DNA of 64,000 nt from Pleomorphomonas oryzae DSM 16300 (lineage in GTDB: Bacteria; Pseudomonadota; Alphaproteobacteria; Rhizobiales; Pleomorphomonadaceae): positions 186,001 through 250,000 of the forward strand of contig NZ_AUHB01000003.1 of assembly GCF_000422965.1 (NCBI RefSeq), given 5' to 3'. Position numbers and translations under genes: made by a program. The notes below the pieces were generated by a model that was given only the letters and a program-made list of their open reading frames with translations, ran no database searches and was not told the origin of the DNA. Positions 48,585 through 57,525 of the stretch are shown piece by piece. Within the stretch, counting starts at the first letter, position 1; every line of letters starts with the position of its first letter.

Positions 48585-49243
48585 GCGCCCCCGCCTCGAC
48601 ACACCCCACATCCGGCAGCCAGAAGGCGGCCATGGACCGCATGTACCGGCTGACCCGGCATATCTACGATGCGACGCGCAAACCCTACCTTCTCGGCCGC
48701 GATCGCATGATCGCCGGTCTTGAGGTTCCGCCGGGCGGCACCGTGCTGGAGATGGGCTGCGGTACTGGCCGAAATCTCATTGCGGCCGGCCGCCGCCATC
48801 CGGGTGCGCGTCTTTATGGTTTCGACATCTCCGGCGAAATGTTGAAGACGGCTCGCCGCAACGTCGAGCATTCCGGTCTTGAGATTTGTCTCGCCGAGGG
48901 CGACGCCTGTGTTTTTGATGCCGAGGCAAACTTTGGTGTTGCCCAGTTCGACCGTGTCTATTTTTCCTATACGCTGTCGATGATCCCCGATTGGGCGACG
49001 GCGCTCGCCCACGGTCTCGCCCTGGTGAAGGATGGCGGCCGTCTGTCGGTGGTCGATTTCGGTTTTTGCGAAGAACTAGGGACTCCCGCCCGCACCCTGT
49101 TGCACGGTTGGCTGTCCTTGTTCCACGTCACGCCCCGCGCCGACCTCCATGCCGAGATGGCCCGTTTGGCAAAGAAGAGTGGCCGGACGCTCCACTTCGA
49201 ACGGCCGGCGCGTGGCTACGCTCAGCTCGGCACCATTTGCTGA
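48581..49243 (+). CDS. btaB: Diacylglyceryl-homoserine N-methyltransferase BtaB
   Basis: BtaB adds three methyl groups from SAM to the BtaA product to form DGTS. The 220-residue class I methyltransferase has the VLEMGCGTGRNLIAAGRRHP motif I and the YGFDISGEML acidic loop. YFSYTLSMIPDW is a family hallmark. The GTG start at 48581 overlaps the btaA stop (GTGA), giving translational coupling. It ends one base before the converging glyoxalase-family gene. Confidence 0.93.
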   Translation: MSAPASTHPTSGSQKAAMDRMYRLTRHIYDATRKPYLLGRDRMIAGLEVPPGGTVLEMGCGTGRNLIAAGRRHPGARLYGFDISGEMLKTARRNVEHSGLEICLAEGDACVFDAEANFGVAQFDRVYFSYTLSMIPDWATALAHGLALVKDGGRLSVVDFGFCEELGTPARTLLHGWLSLFHVTPRADLHAEMARLAKKSGRTLHFERPARGYAQLGTIC

Positions 49244-49244
49244 A

Positions 49245-49619
49245 TTAGCCGGCAGCCCGACACACGGCCTCCATGTTGTGGCCATCGGGATCGATAACAT
49301 AGGCGGCAAAATAGTTGGTCGCGTAGGGACGAAGCCCCGGCCCGCCATTATCCGTGCCACCGGCTGCCAAGCCGGCCGTATGGAAGGCAGCCACGGCCTC
49401 GCGCGTCGACGCGGAAAAGCCGATATGGAGTTGGCCCTTGCGGCTCGCATCCGACAGCCAGAATCCGGCATGACCGTCGCGGCCATAGCCGGCATTTGAT
49501 GCCGCTCCCGGCGAAATGCGAGTGATCAGTCGGGTGATCCCGAGCGGGGCGAGCAGTTCGTCGTAGAAGGCGACGGATCGTTGAATATCCGTCACCGGAC
49601 AATCGATATGATCGAACAT
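49245..49619 (-). CDS. VOC/glyoxalase-fold protein 1
   Basis: This 124-residue protein is a single-domain vicinal oxygen chelate protein (MFDHIDCPVTDIQRSVAFYD...DPDGHNMEAVC). The metal positions of glyoxalase I (His3-like in DHI, Glu in the C-terminal MEAV) are present in pattern, but the family covers isomerases, dioxygenases and resistance proteins, so activity is open. It follows a paralog by 48 bp and converges on btaB. Confidence 0.85.
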   Translation of the reverse strand: MFDHIDCPVTDIQRSVAFYDELLAPLGITRLITRISPGAASNAGYGRDGHAGFWLSDASRKGQLHIGFSASTREAVAAFHTAGLAAGGTDNGGPGLRPYATNYFAAYVIDPDGHNMEAVCRAAG

Positions 49620-49667
49620 GAGGGCTCAGGACGGGCCACGGCAGATCTGCCGCGACCGTCCATCCTT

Positions 49668-50060
49668 TCATTCCGGTTTGTGGCAGACCGCTTCGATGTT
49701 GTTGCCATCGGGGTCCAGCACGAAGGCAGCGTAATAGTTGGGATGATAATGCGGCCGGAGTCCGGGCTCGCCGTTGTCACGGCCGCCTGCAGCTATTGCG
49801 GCGGCATAGAAGGCGTCAACCGTAGCCCGATCCTTGGCCACGAAGGCCACGTGAAAATGCATGATCTCGCCGGCTGGACGGCCGGTCGACACCCAGAAAT
49901 CCGGCTTGCCATCGCTGCCATAGCCAGCAAACGCGTCGCCGCCCGTTTCCTCGGCTGAGACGGACATCACCACGGATATGCCGAGCGGCGCGAGCGCCTT
50001 GTCGTAGAAGGCCTTTGACTTGTCAAAGTCGACGGCCGGAAAGCCCATGTGATCCAGCAT
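49668..50060 (-). CDS. VOC/glyoxalase-fold protein 2
   Basis: This 130-residue VOC protein is a paralog of the next gene downstream; both begin with M-(F/L)-DH(I/M) and share the FYD...LAPLGI and NYFAAYV/NYYAAFV-DPDG-N(M/I)EAV blocks. I place the start at ATG 50060, seven bases after AGGA; two earlier ATGs, at 50066 and 50090, are less well placed. Tandem duplication is likely. It may act on a metabolite of the adjacent amidohydrolase gene, but that is speculation. Confidence 0.85.
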   Translation of the reverse strand: MLDHMGFPAVDFDKSKAFYDKALAPLGISVVMSVSAEETGGDAFAGYGSDGKPDFWVSTGRPAGEIMHFHVAFVAKDRATVDAFYAAAIAAGGRDNGEPGLRPHYHPNYYAAFVLDPDGNNIEAVCHKPE

Positions 50061-50143
50061 TTTCATCTTCCTGTTGAAAGCGGTAGGCACAATAGCCGGC
50101 CGCCCTGCCAGTCCCTGTCAGGAGTGCCTACTGACGTAATTCG

Positions 50144-51172
50144 TCATCCCTCAAAGCCAGTTAATACGCCCACAGCGTTGTGGCCGATATCTTCCACGGC
50201 GTAACCGCCTTCTTGCACGAACAGCGTTGGCCGGCCGAGTCGGGAGATACGGGCGCCGATCTTCGGATAGTCCTCGCGCTTCAGCTTGAACCTGGAAATC
50301 GGGTCGCCTTCGAATGTGTCGAGGCCGAGCGACACGACGATGGCATCCGGCCCGAAGGTTTCAATGGCGCGACAGGCCTCGTCGAGCGCGGCGCCCCATG
50401 TCTCCCAAGCGGTGCCAAAAGGCATTGGCAGGTTCAGCGTAAAGCCCTTCCCCTCCCCTTCGCCAATCTCGTCGGCTCGACCGGAGAAGAAAGGATAGGC
50501 AACGCGCGTGTCGGCATGCAGGTCCACCGTCTGCACATCACTGCGCCGGTAGAAGATTTCCTGCGTGCCATTGCCATGGTGGTAATCGACGTCGAGGATG
50601 GTCACGCGGCGGGCCCCGTGATCCAGGAACCGCTGGGCGGCCACGGCTGCATTGTTGATGAAACAATAGCCGCCCATGGTCGACGATCCCGCGTGATGGC
50701 CCGGCGGCCGGCAAAGAGCGTAGGCGGCCCTCTCGCCACCATGGATCAGGTCCGCAGCTCCGACTGCCGACCACACCGCCGACTGAATCGCCTCCCACGT
50801 GCCCTCGACGAAAGAGCCGCCACCATCAAAGGAGTAATAACCCATCAGGCCGTTGACATGCTCGGGCCGAATGTCGCGCTGGCCGCGCGCCGGCCAGACA
50901 TAGGGCATGGTCGGCCCGGTTCTACCCTCGGCGAGCCAGAGCTTCCAGAAATCAGCCATGAACTGAAGATAACCGGCATCATGCACCTTGGCTGCGGCTG
51001 TCGCCGCGTCGACGGCGCGCGCCTCGATCACTTCCCCAAGGCCGACCGCGGCGATCCGCTTCAGAATGTAATCGACGCGCGCCGGAAGTTCGAAAGCCGG
51101 CGTGATGACACCGGCATTGAGTTCCTGATTATCAACATGAAGACGGTGACGGGGAGAGTAGACGGTTTTCAT
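50144..51172 (-). CDS. Acetylpolyamine amidohydrolase/HDAC-like enzyme
   Basis: This 342-residue zinc hydrolase of the arginase/deacetylase superfamily removes acetyl groups from amines. It has RPPGHHAG (catalytic His pair), YCFINNAAVAAQ, DVDYHHGNGTQEIF with the zinc Asp and His, and SLGLDTFEGDP with the second zinc Asp. The N-terminal HRLHVDNQELNAG with the following loop is typical of bacterial acetylpolyamine amidohydrolases such as AphA rather than AcuC. It may free polyamines for catabolism. It is preceded by an unrecognised gene 101 bp upstream on the same strand. Confidence 0.88.
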   Translation of the reverse strand: MKTVYSPRHRLHVDNQELNAGVITPAFELPARVDYILKRIAAVGLGEVIEARAVDAATAAAKVHDAGYLQFMADFWKLWLAEGRTGPTMPYVWPARGQRDIRPEHVNGLMGYYSFDGGGSFVEGTWEAIQSAVWSAVGAADLIHGGERAAYALCRPPGHHAGSSTMGGYCFINNAAVAAQRFLDHGARRVTILDVDYHHGNGTQEIFYRRSDVQTVDLHADTRVAYPFFSGRADEIGEGEGKGFTLNLPMPFGTAWETWGAALDEACRAIETFGPDAIVVSLGLDTFEGDPISRFKLKREDYPKIGARISRLGRPTLFVQEGGYAVEDIGHNAVGVLTGFEG

Positions 51173-51273
51173 GGCAGAGGCTTTTCGACACGCCGACGGG
51201 TCGGCCGTCGGCTCCGCACCGACAGTAGCCGGTCGATAACGGACGGCAAGGCGAAACTAATAACCTGTGTCCC

Positions 51274-52878
51274 TTAGCCCCCGACGCGACAGTGGCGGGC
51301 GAAGACTGGCCGCTGGAAGACGTCGTAGCCGATTAGCAGGAGGTCCGGCGCGTCTTTGCCGATATCGCCGATGGCGTCACCAAGTCGGCGGCCGACCTTC
51401 AACACGGGAACGGTGGGCACCGTAACGTCGGGATGCAGGGCCGAGTTGCGGATGCTGTCTGCGGTCGACCAATTACCGAAGCTGGCGCCAGCCCCGGCCA
51501 GGAAGCGGCCAACGCTCTGCCTGAGATCGATCACATCGCGCACCAACCCTTTGCCGGACGGATAGACGACGGCAATAGGCTGGTCCCGATCGGCGACCGT
51601 CAGCGTCGAACCGGCGTAAAGGCGGAATGAGTTGATCGCCGGATTGTCGGGCAATTCGATCGCCGCCGGCGAAACGGTGCTGACGGTATCGACGGCCGGT
51701 GCTTCGATTTCGCCCCATAGGCGGGCGCGGTCAGTCGTTCCCGGCAGGCTGCCTGTTGCCTCGATGAGGCCGAGTGCCGTGGTCGTGCCGTCGACGTCGG
51801 CAGGCGAGCCGAGATAGATGGTAAATCCGCCCTTCACTTCGTCAAGCAGGCGATATCGCTCGGTCAGCGCCACTTCGAGCGCCGAGCGGACGGCCGCCCT
51901 CTCCGCATCGTCGAGATGCATCCATAGGCGACGCGTCAGTATTTGCGTTGCTTGTGCCTGGTCAAGGCTCCAGGCGTGTTGCTCATCCTCGCCAGCCGGC
52001 ATGGGTGCCGTCACGGCCTGCATCAGGCTCCGAGCCAGGGCATCGGCGTGTTGTAACGGATGCGCCGGGTCGCGGTCGGCGCCGTCGTCGGTCAGCAGAT
52101 AATGAAGGATGTGATAGGTCGAGTTGGCGTCGCGTTTGGTCTCAAAGGCGCTCGGCGTGCCCATGCGGGCACCCCACATGCCAGACTCCGGGTCCTGCGT
52201 TGCGTCCAGCCAGTCACGGAATGCCGCGTGCCAAGCCGGCGTAAAGCGATAGGTCCCTGTCGTCTCGAACAGATCGACGTAGGCCAGTTCCGAAATGCCG
52301 GGACCATAGACGCCCGGTCCGGGAAGGTGCTCCGCCCAGAAGCGGCCGGTGTAAAGATGGGCATCGAGATAGGCGCGAAGAGCTTCAGGCGTTGCAATGG
52401 CGTCCAGGAAACGGAGAGGATAGCGGAGCCGCAAAGGCTCCCCTATTTCCTTGGCCAGCCCGTCGAGCGCCTCGACGACATTGAGCGTCGGCGCGACAAA
52501 GGTGAACGCGGGATAGTCCGGGCTCATGAAGGCACCGGTGATCGGATCTTGGCGGGATAGAAGAAACTCGTAGCGCGCTTTCGCCGACGTATCGGCGGGC
52601 ATTTTGACCAGGCCGTCGCCGCTGTCCATTTGTCGCCTTAGCCGATGCAAGGTCGAGTAGGCGTCAAGATAGTCACCATCGGAGAGCTTCTTGACGATGC
52701 CGAGCATCCTGAACTCGAACTCGGCCATGTAGTAACCCTCGGCCTTGAGCTCGGCATTGCGATGGAAGAGATAGGGCACCGAGCCGGCTATTTGGTGAGC
52801 CTGGTAGCCGAGCGCGGCCACGCCCACGATGCCGGCAACCAAAATGGCTGCTGTAAGCTTCAACTTCGATCTCCGCAT
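51274..52878 (-). CDS. Unrecognised membrane-anchored helical protein
   Basis: I do not recognise this 534-residue protein. It starts with a single N-terminal membrane or signal segment (KLKLTAAILVAGIVGVAALGY) and is otherwise exported. Segments such as SRQDPITGAF, YPAFTFVAPTLNVVEAL and ATQDPESGMWGARM have the D-x-x-(S/T)-G-x-(W/F) turns seen in alpha/alpha-toroid repeats of the terpene-cyclase/glycosidase type, so a toroid fold is possible. GGGGGAAGCG precedes ATG 52878; the longer frame to 52938 adds a basic, unsupported stretch. It heads a minus-strand run with the amidohydrolase and two VOC genes. Confidence 0.65.
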   Translation of the reverse strand: MRRSKLKLTAAILVAGIVGVAALGYQAHQIAGSVPYLFHRNAELKAEGYYMAEFEFRMLGIVKKLSDGDYLDAYSTLHRLRRQMDSGDGLVKMPADTSAKARYEFLLSRQDPITGAFMSPDYPAFTFVAPTLNVVEALDGLAKEIGEPLRLRYPLRFLDAIATPEALRAYLDAHLYTGRFWAEHLPGPGVYGPGISELAYVDLFETTGTYRFTPAWHAAFRDWLDATQDPESGMWGARMGTPSAFETKRDANSTYHILHYLLTDDGADRDPAHPLQHADALARSLMQAVTAPMPAGEDEQHAWSLDQAQATQILTRRLWMHLDDAERAAVRSALEVALTERYRLLDEVKGGFTIYLGSPADVDGTTTALGLIEATGSLPGTTDRARLWGEIEAPAVDTVSTVSPAAIELPDNPAINSFRLYAGSTLTVADRDQPIAVVYPSGKGLVRDVIDLRQSVGRFLAGAGASFGNWSTADSIRNSALHPDVTVPTVPVLKVGRRLGDAIGDIGKDAPDLLLIGYDVFQRPVFARHCRVGG

Positions 52879-53082
52879 CGCTTCCCCCAGTACCTTCTCT
52901 TTGCTGGAGCCGACGTGGGCAGGCCGAGCCCTTGCCACAAGTAAGGGTTAACACCATGGCGGCTCGACGCCCGTGGCTATGGACCTGCCAAGCCGTCAGG
53001 TGCCCTGCCCCTAGCTGCGGTGCGCGAAATTTCCTCCGCTGTGTCTTGCCTTTCTCGGCGGTTCGGGCGAAATCGCCCGACC

Positions 53083-54972
53083 ATGCTGATCATTTCCGAT
53101 CTCACCTATCGCATTGCCGGCCGTACCCTCATCGAGGGTGCCTCCGTCACCATTCACGACGGCGCCAAGGTTGGCCTTGTTGGCCGCAACGGCACCGGCA
53201 AAACGACGCTGTTCAATCTCATTGCCGGAGAGCTTGCGGCCGAAAGCGGTGCGATCGATCTGAAGCGAGGCGCCCGCATGGGCCGGGTCGCCCAGGAGGC
53301 GCCGGGCTCGGAAACGTCACTGATCGACTTCGTCCTAGCTGCCGATACGGAACGCACCGCCTTGATGGTTGAGGCGGAGACGGCCACTGACCCGCATCGT
53401 ATCGCCGAAATCCAGGTGCGGCTCGCCGATATCGAGGCGCACTCGGCCGAAGCGCGGGCTGCCACGATCCTTTCCGGCCTCGGCTTCGACGCCGGGGATC
53501 AGCGTCGCCCCTGTTCCGATTTCTCCGGCGGCTGGCGGATGCGCGTGGCACTCGCTGCCGTGCTCTTCACCGAGCCGGATCTCCTGCTCCTCGACGAACC
53601 GACCAACTATCTCGATCTCGAAGGCACGCTCTGGCTCACCAACTACGTGCAGCGCTATCCCTACACGGTCGTGCTCATCAGCCATGATCGCGACCTGCTC
53701 GACAGCGCGGTCGATCACATTTGTCACCTGTCCGAGGGCAAGCTGACGCTCTGGAGAGGCGGCTACACCTCGTTTGCTCGCCAGCGGCAGGAGAAAATGC
53801 TGTTGCAGGAGAAGGCGCGCGAGAAAATCGAGGCGCGGCGCAAGCACCTGCAGGCCTTTGTTGACCGCTTCCGCTACAAGGCCAGCAAGGCGACGCAGGC
53901 CCAGTCACGTATCAAGATGCTGGAGAAGCTCGATATTATCGATGCGGTGGTGGAGGACCACGTCCAGCAGATCAGCATCCCCAATCCGAAGGCCAAGCTG
54001 GCACCGCCCATCGTCACCTACGACAAGGTCGATCTCGGCTACGATCCCGAAAAGCCGGTTCTGAAGCGCCTGACGCTCCGCATCGATGACGATGACCGCA
54101 TCGCCCTCCTCGGCAAGAATGGCAACGGCAAGTCGACTTTCGCCAAGGCGCTGGCTGACCGACTGGAGCCGTTCTCCGGCAATATCGTCAAGGCCGGCAA
54201 GCTGGAGATTGCCTTCTTCGCGCAGCATCAGCTCGATGAACTGCACCCGGATGAAACAGCCGTCGCCCATGTTCGTCGTCTGATGCCGGACGCGCCCGAT
54301 GCCCGCGTGCGCTCGCGCGTTGCCCAGATGGGCCTTGATACCAACAAGATGGATACGCCCGCTCGCGAACTCTCCGGCGGCGAGAAAGCGCGCCTGCTGC
54401 TCGGGCTCGCCACCTTTTACGGGCCGAACCTTCTGATCCTCGACGAGCCGACCAACCATCTCGATATCGACAGCCGCGAGAGCCTCATCCAGGCGCTCAA
54501 TGATTTCGAAGGTGCCGTCATTCTGGTCAGCCACGACCGCCATTTGGTCGAGGCCACCATGGATCGTCTCTGGCTGGTGGACAAAGGGACGATTACACCC
54601 TTCGACGGCGATATGGACGACTACAAACGTTTCATCCTGTCCGGTCCAGGCGACGCCGATCGTGCAACCAAGAGCGACGATCAGAGAGTCACCAATGCCG
54701 ATCGTCGCCGTCTTGCCGCCGAGCGACGCGCTCAGCTTGCGCCGCTCCGGAAGCGTATTCAGGGCATCGAGGCGGAGATGGACAAGGCGAGAAAACTCAT
54801 CGCCCGCATTGACGGAGCTCTCGCCGATCCGGCCCTGTTCACGAACGATCCCGCCAAGGGTGCCAAGCTCTCCAAGGAACGGGCCGACGCCGTTCGCAAC
54901 CTGGACACCTTCGAGGAGGAATGGCTGACGCTATCGGCCGAATATGAAGAGGCCGATATGGCTGAGAGCTGA
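53083..54972 (+). CDS. ABC-F family ATPase
   Basis: This 629-residue soluble protein has two ATP-binding cassettes and no membrane segments. Cassette 1: Walker A GRNGTGKTT, signature SDFSGGWRMRVALA, Walker B LLLLDEPTNYLD. Between them is the ABC-F linker helix rich in Arg/Lys (KEKAREKIEARRKHLQAF type). Cassette 2: GKNGNGKST, LSGGEKARLLLG, LLILDEPTNHLD. A C-terminal coiled-coil tail (about 560-629) resembles Uup/YheS. Such proteins bind the ribosome and ease stalled or drug-blocked translation. ATG 53083 gives the standard N-terminus; the frame extends 21 codons further upstream. Confidence 0.93.
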   Translation: MLIISDLTYRIAGRTLIEGASVTIHDGAKVGLVGRNGTGKTTLFNLIAGELAAESGAIDLKRGARMGRVAQEAPGSETSLIDFVLAADTERTALMVEAETATDPHRIAEIQVRLADIEAHSAEARAATILSGLGFDAGDQRRPCSDFSGGWRMRVALAAVLFTEPDLLLLDEPTNYLDLEGTLWLTNYVQRYPYTVVLISHDRDLLDSAVDHICHLSEGKLTLWRGGYTSFARQRQEKMLLQEKAREKIEARRKHLQAFVDRFRYKASKATQAQSRIKMLEKLDIIDAVVEDHVQQISIPNPKAKLAPPIVTYDKVDLGYDPEKPVLKRLTLRIDDDDRIALLGKNGNGKSTFAKALADRLEPFSGNIVKAGKLEIAFFAQHQLDELHPDETAVAHVRRLMPDAPDARVRSRVAQMGLDTNKMDTPARELSGGEKARLLLGLATFYGPNLLILDEPTNHLDIDSRESLIQALNDFEGAVILVSHDRHLVEATMDRLWLVDKGTITPFDGDMDDYKRFILSGPGDADRATKSDDQRVTNADRRRLAAERRAQLAPLRKRIQGIEAEMDKARKLIARIDGALADPALFTNDPAKGAKLSKERADAVRNLDTFEEEWLTLSAEYEEADMAES

Positions 54973-55046
54973 TAGCCACCTGGTCGCTTTCGCGTTGTCT
55001 TGCGAGCCTATATCGTCGAGCTGCCCTGTCTCTCTGGACATCCGTC

Positions 55047-55736
55047 ATGATGACCGCCTTCACGCCTTTCGATATCGCCGCCTTCGTCTGGTTCCTTGCC
55101 ATGTGGTTCGGACAGGCCTGGCTCACCGAGAAGAGTCCCTGGGCCGAGCACTCGCTCACCCATTTCATCAATATCGGTCGGCATGGCTGGGTGCGGCAGG
55201 CGGCGACGCGCGATCTGCGCATGGTCGACACCGCCATTGTCGCCGGATTGCAGAATGGCACGGCCTTCTTCGCCTCGACGTCGCTCCTGGCTATCGGCGG
55301 TGGTTTCACTCTGCTGAACTCGGTCGATCATGCCGTCGGCGTCGTCTCGGCCCTGTCCGACCTCACTGCCACCAACCGCACCGCCTTTGAATTCAAGGTG
55401 ATGGGTTTGCTCGGCATTTACGCCTATGCCTTCTTCAAGTTCGGCTGGGCCTATCGCATGTTCAACTTCGGTTCGATTCTGCTCGGCGCGCTGCCGCCAC
55501 CGTCCGAAGCCGAGACCACGGAAATGGACAAGGCCGTGGCGCGGGCAGCATCGATCATCGTCGTGGCCGGCACCAACTTCAATCGGGGCCTTCGGGCCTT
55601 CTTCATGTCGATCGGCTATCTCGGTTGTTTCCTGGGACCGTTGCCGCTGATTGCCACCTCTACCTTCATTGCGGTGGTGCTTGCCCGCCGCCAGTTCACC
55701 TCCAACGCCGTCAAGGCCATGAGGAGATACGAGTGA
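55047..55736 (+). CDS. DUF599 membrane protein
   Basis: This 229-residue protein has four or five hydrophobic segments and matches DUF599 (PFDIAAFVWFL...HSLTHFINIGRHGW...DTAIVAGLQNGTAFFASTSLLAIGG). The family is widespread in proteobacteria without known function. The ATG at 55047 is followed directly by a second ATG. Its stop overlaps the next gene's GTG by four bases, so the two are translationally coupled. It lies 74 bp after the ABC-F gene. Confidence 0.85.
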   Translation: MMTAFTPFDIAAFVWFLAMWFGQAWLTEKSPWAEHSLTHFINIGRHGWVRQAATRDLRMVDTAIVAGLQNGTAFFASTSLLAIGGGFTLLNSVDHAVGVVSALSDLTATNRTAFEFKVMGLLGIYAYAFFKFGWAYRMFNFGSILLGALPPPSEAETTEMDKAVARAASIIVVAGTNFNRGLRAFFMSIGYLGCFLGPLPLIATSTFIAVVLARRQFTSNAVKAMRRYE

Positions 55737-56107
55737 TCGACGTTGACCCGCACCGCGTTAAGGCCGGACAGATTCGCGACGTTATGCTGCTGATGGCCGC
55801 CGAGTCGCCTTCCGGCAAACCGATCGGGCCGGACGCCATCGCGCGCGCCATTGCCGGCAAGGATGAGAAGAGATGGCGGCGTCTGATGAAGCCGATCAAG
55901 GACGAGGCGGTGCGCCTCGCCAAAGACGGCAAAGTCATTCTGTTGCGGAAAGGAAAGCCGGCCGATCCTGACCGTAGTATCCGCGGTCTCTATCGGATTC
56001 GCCTCAGGGCTGAAGGCGAACCTCTGCCTGTCTACGAAGCTCCCAAGCTCGATGACGACGACCTGCTGGACGACGATTTCGGGCTGGGAGATGACGACGA
56101 GGCATAA
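55733..56107 (+). CDS. DUF3253 protein
   Basis: This 124-residue cytoplasmic protein has the DUF3253 pattern: an N-terminal helical part (SGKPIGPDAIARAIAGKDEKRWRRLM), DEAVRLAKDGKVILLRKGKPADPD, and GLYRIRL. It probably has a winged-helix-like fold and may bind nucleic acid. The C-terminus is strikingly acidic (DDDDLLDDDFGLGDDDEA). GAGGAGATAC precedes the GTG start, which overlaps the DUF599 stop (GTGA). Function unknown. Confidence 0.8.
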   Translation: MIDVDPHRVKAGQIRDVMLLMAAESPSGKPIGPDAIARAIAGKDEKRWRRLMKPIKDEAVRLAKDGKVILLRKGKPADPDRSIRGLYRIRLRAEGEPLPVYEAPKLDDDDLLDDDFGLGDDDEA

Positions 56108-56115
56108 CAGCCTCA

Positions 56116-56916
56116 TCAAGGCTGCGGCAGCAACGCGTCCGTATAGCCGGCGAAACGGTAGGCGATAAGGCCGATCCATTCGCGGGCAGCCACGTCGGTC
56201 ATGATCAACCCCTCGGCTGCGGTCTGACCACCGAACCAGTCGGTGTTGGCGCCCGTGCGGTAGTCAACCGGCCAGGCGACCACACCATTCCAGCCGGCGG
56301 CCCGGAAAGTGCCGATGGCTCGTGGCATGTGGAAGGCGGATGTCACGAGCAGCCATTGTTCCCGCGGCGACGGTTCGACGGCAGAAAAGCTGAAGACGGC
56401 ATTTTCATGCGTATTGCGAGAGCGGCCCTCAGTGGTGATACGGCCAGCCGGCACGCCAAATTCGATCAGCAAATCGCGAGCGACGTCCGCCTCTGCGATT
56501 TCATCATTGGCAAACACATCGTTGGGCCCACCCGACAGCACAATACGCGCCTGGGGATATCGCCGCGCGAGTTCGGCGGCGACGATCAGCCGTTCGGCAC
56601 CGTCAATCAGCTCAGCGGAATGGCGCTCGGTCGACAGGCTGGTATCAACCACCCCCCCCAACACCAGGATGCCGGCAGGGTTGAGATGATCAGGATCGGC
56701 CGGAGCCGAGAAGCGCTGTTCGAGCGGACGCAACAATATGGTCGGAGCGCCAGTCCAGGCACAGATGACAAGAACGCCGAGCGCTATGCCAATCAGCTCG
56801 GCACCACGGCGCCGCCAACCAAACAGTCGCAATACCGCACCGAGCAACAGCGCCAGAATGAAGGCATTGGATGGGCGCAGGAATAGGAAACCAAGCTTGG
56901 AGAGCACATAGAACAC
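56116..56916 (-). CDS. YdcF/ElyC-family (DUF218) membrane protein
   Basis: This 266-residue protein has two N-terminal membrane segments (about 3-32 and 39-58) and a periplasmic DUF218 domain with GILVLGGVVDTSL, RIVLSGG, EGRSRNTHENAVFSF and VTSAFHMPRAIGTFRAAG. Family members such as ElyC and SanA work in envelope and peptidoglycan precursor homeostasis. It converges on the DUF3253 gene with eight bases between. It heads no obvious operon. Confidence 0.9.
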   Translation of the reverse strand: MFYVLSKLGFLFLRPSNAFILALLLGAVLRLFGWRRRGAELIGIALGVLVICAWTGAPTILLRPLEQRFSAPADPDHLNPAGILVLGGVVDTSLSTERHSAELIDGAERLIVAAELARRYPQARIVLSGGPNDVFANDEIAEADVARDLLIEFGVPAGRITTEGRSRNTHENAVFSFSAVEPSPREQWLLVTSAFHMPRAIGTFRAAGWNGVVAWPVDYRTGANTDWFGGQTAAEGLIMTDVAAREWIGLIAYRFAGYTDALLPQP

Positions 56917-56955
56917 CTTGCCGGCCCTCCTTCTCCCTGGCGTATCGAGTTCAGA

Positions 56956-57345
56956 CTATTGCGGCGTCAGAACTTTGCCAGGCACATTGCCGACGGAACC
57001 TTTGTAGGAAATTTCGCACCACCGCGCATCGAGCAGAGCGAGCTGAGACTTTCGGCTGCCGAACTGCCATGACCCAAAGGGAATCTCGTCGCGACACCAG
57101 CGCAACACGATGCCCTTGGCATCCGCGGGAAGCGTGCCTTTCTTTGCGGCCTTCTCGCTCATGTCGGCGTAGAGCGGCGTCGGCTTTGCGTCGCGAAGCG
57201 CATAGGTCATGTCATAAGGACTGGCCGACTGGGCCAGTGCTGCTCCGGCGGAAAGGCCGAAACCAATCGAAAGGGCAATCACTCTAAAGCCGGTCAATCT
57301 CGTCCTCCCGGCCGCCCCGCGGCCATCGCTTTCCGGCATGGACAT
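56956..57345 (-). CDS. Small secreted SH3-like protein
   Basis: This 129-residue protein has a signal segment (VIALSIGFGLSAGAALAQ, roughly residues 21-39) behind a basic N-terminus. The mature part contains a beta-rich block with IVLRWCRDEIPFGSW and ARWCEISYKGSVGNV, holding two cysteines that could pair. The CEISYKGSVGNVPGKVL end resembles the final strands of a bacterial SH3 domain, so cell-wall binding is possible. Two ATGs (57345, 57339) serve as candidates; neither has a strong ribosome-binding site. Function unknown. Confidence 0.65.
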   Translation of the reverse strand: MSMPESDGRGAAGRTRLTGFRVIALSIGFGLSAGAALAQSASPYDMTYALRDAKPTPLYADMSEKAAKKGTLPADAKGIVLRWCRDEIPFGSWQFGSRKSQLALLDARWCEISYKGSVGNVPGKVLTPQ

Positions 57346-57494
57346 GATCCGAGGAATGCGGAGCGGTCAATGCGTTGATCGACCTAGTCGATTCGCTGAA
57401 CTGATTGAAACATGGTTTCGATACCCGTACCACGAACGAACGGCTGGATACGGATTATCCTTATAGGGCAGGACCGCGAACGAAGCATAACGGA

Positions 57495-57517
57495 GGGGCG
57501 GCATATTCGGCCGCCCC
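57495..57517 (-). terminator. Hairpin downstream of the ClpP-like gene
   Basis: GGGGCGGC (57495-57502) pairs with GCCGCCCC (57510-57517) around seven AT-rich bases. It lies eight bases beyond the ClpP-like stop on the minus strand. The following bases (TCCGTT) give only a weak U-run. Confidence 0.55.
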
Positions 57518-57525
57518 CCTAGCCA

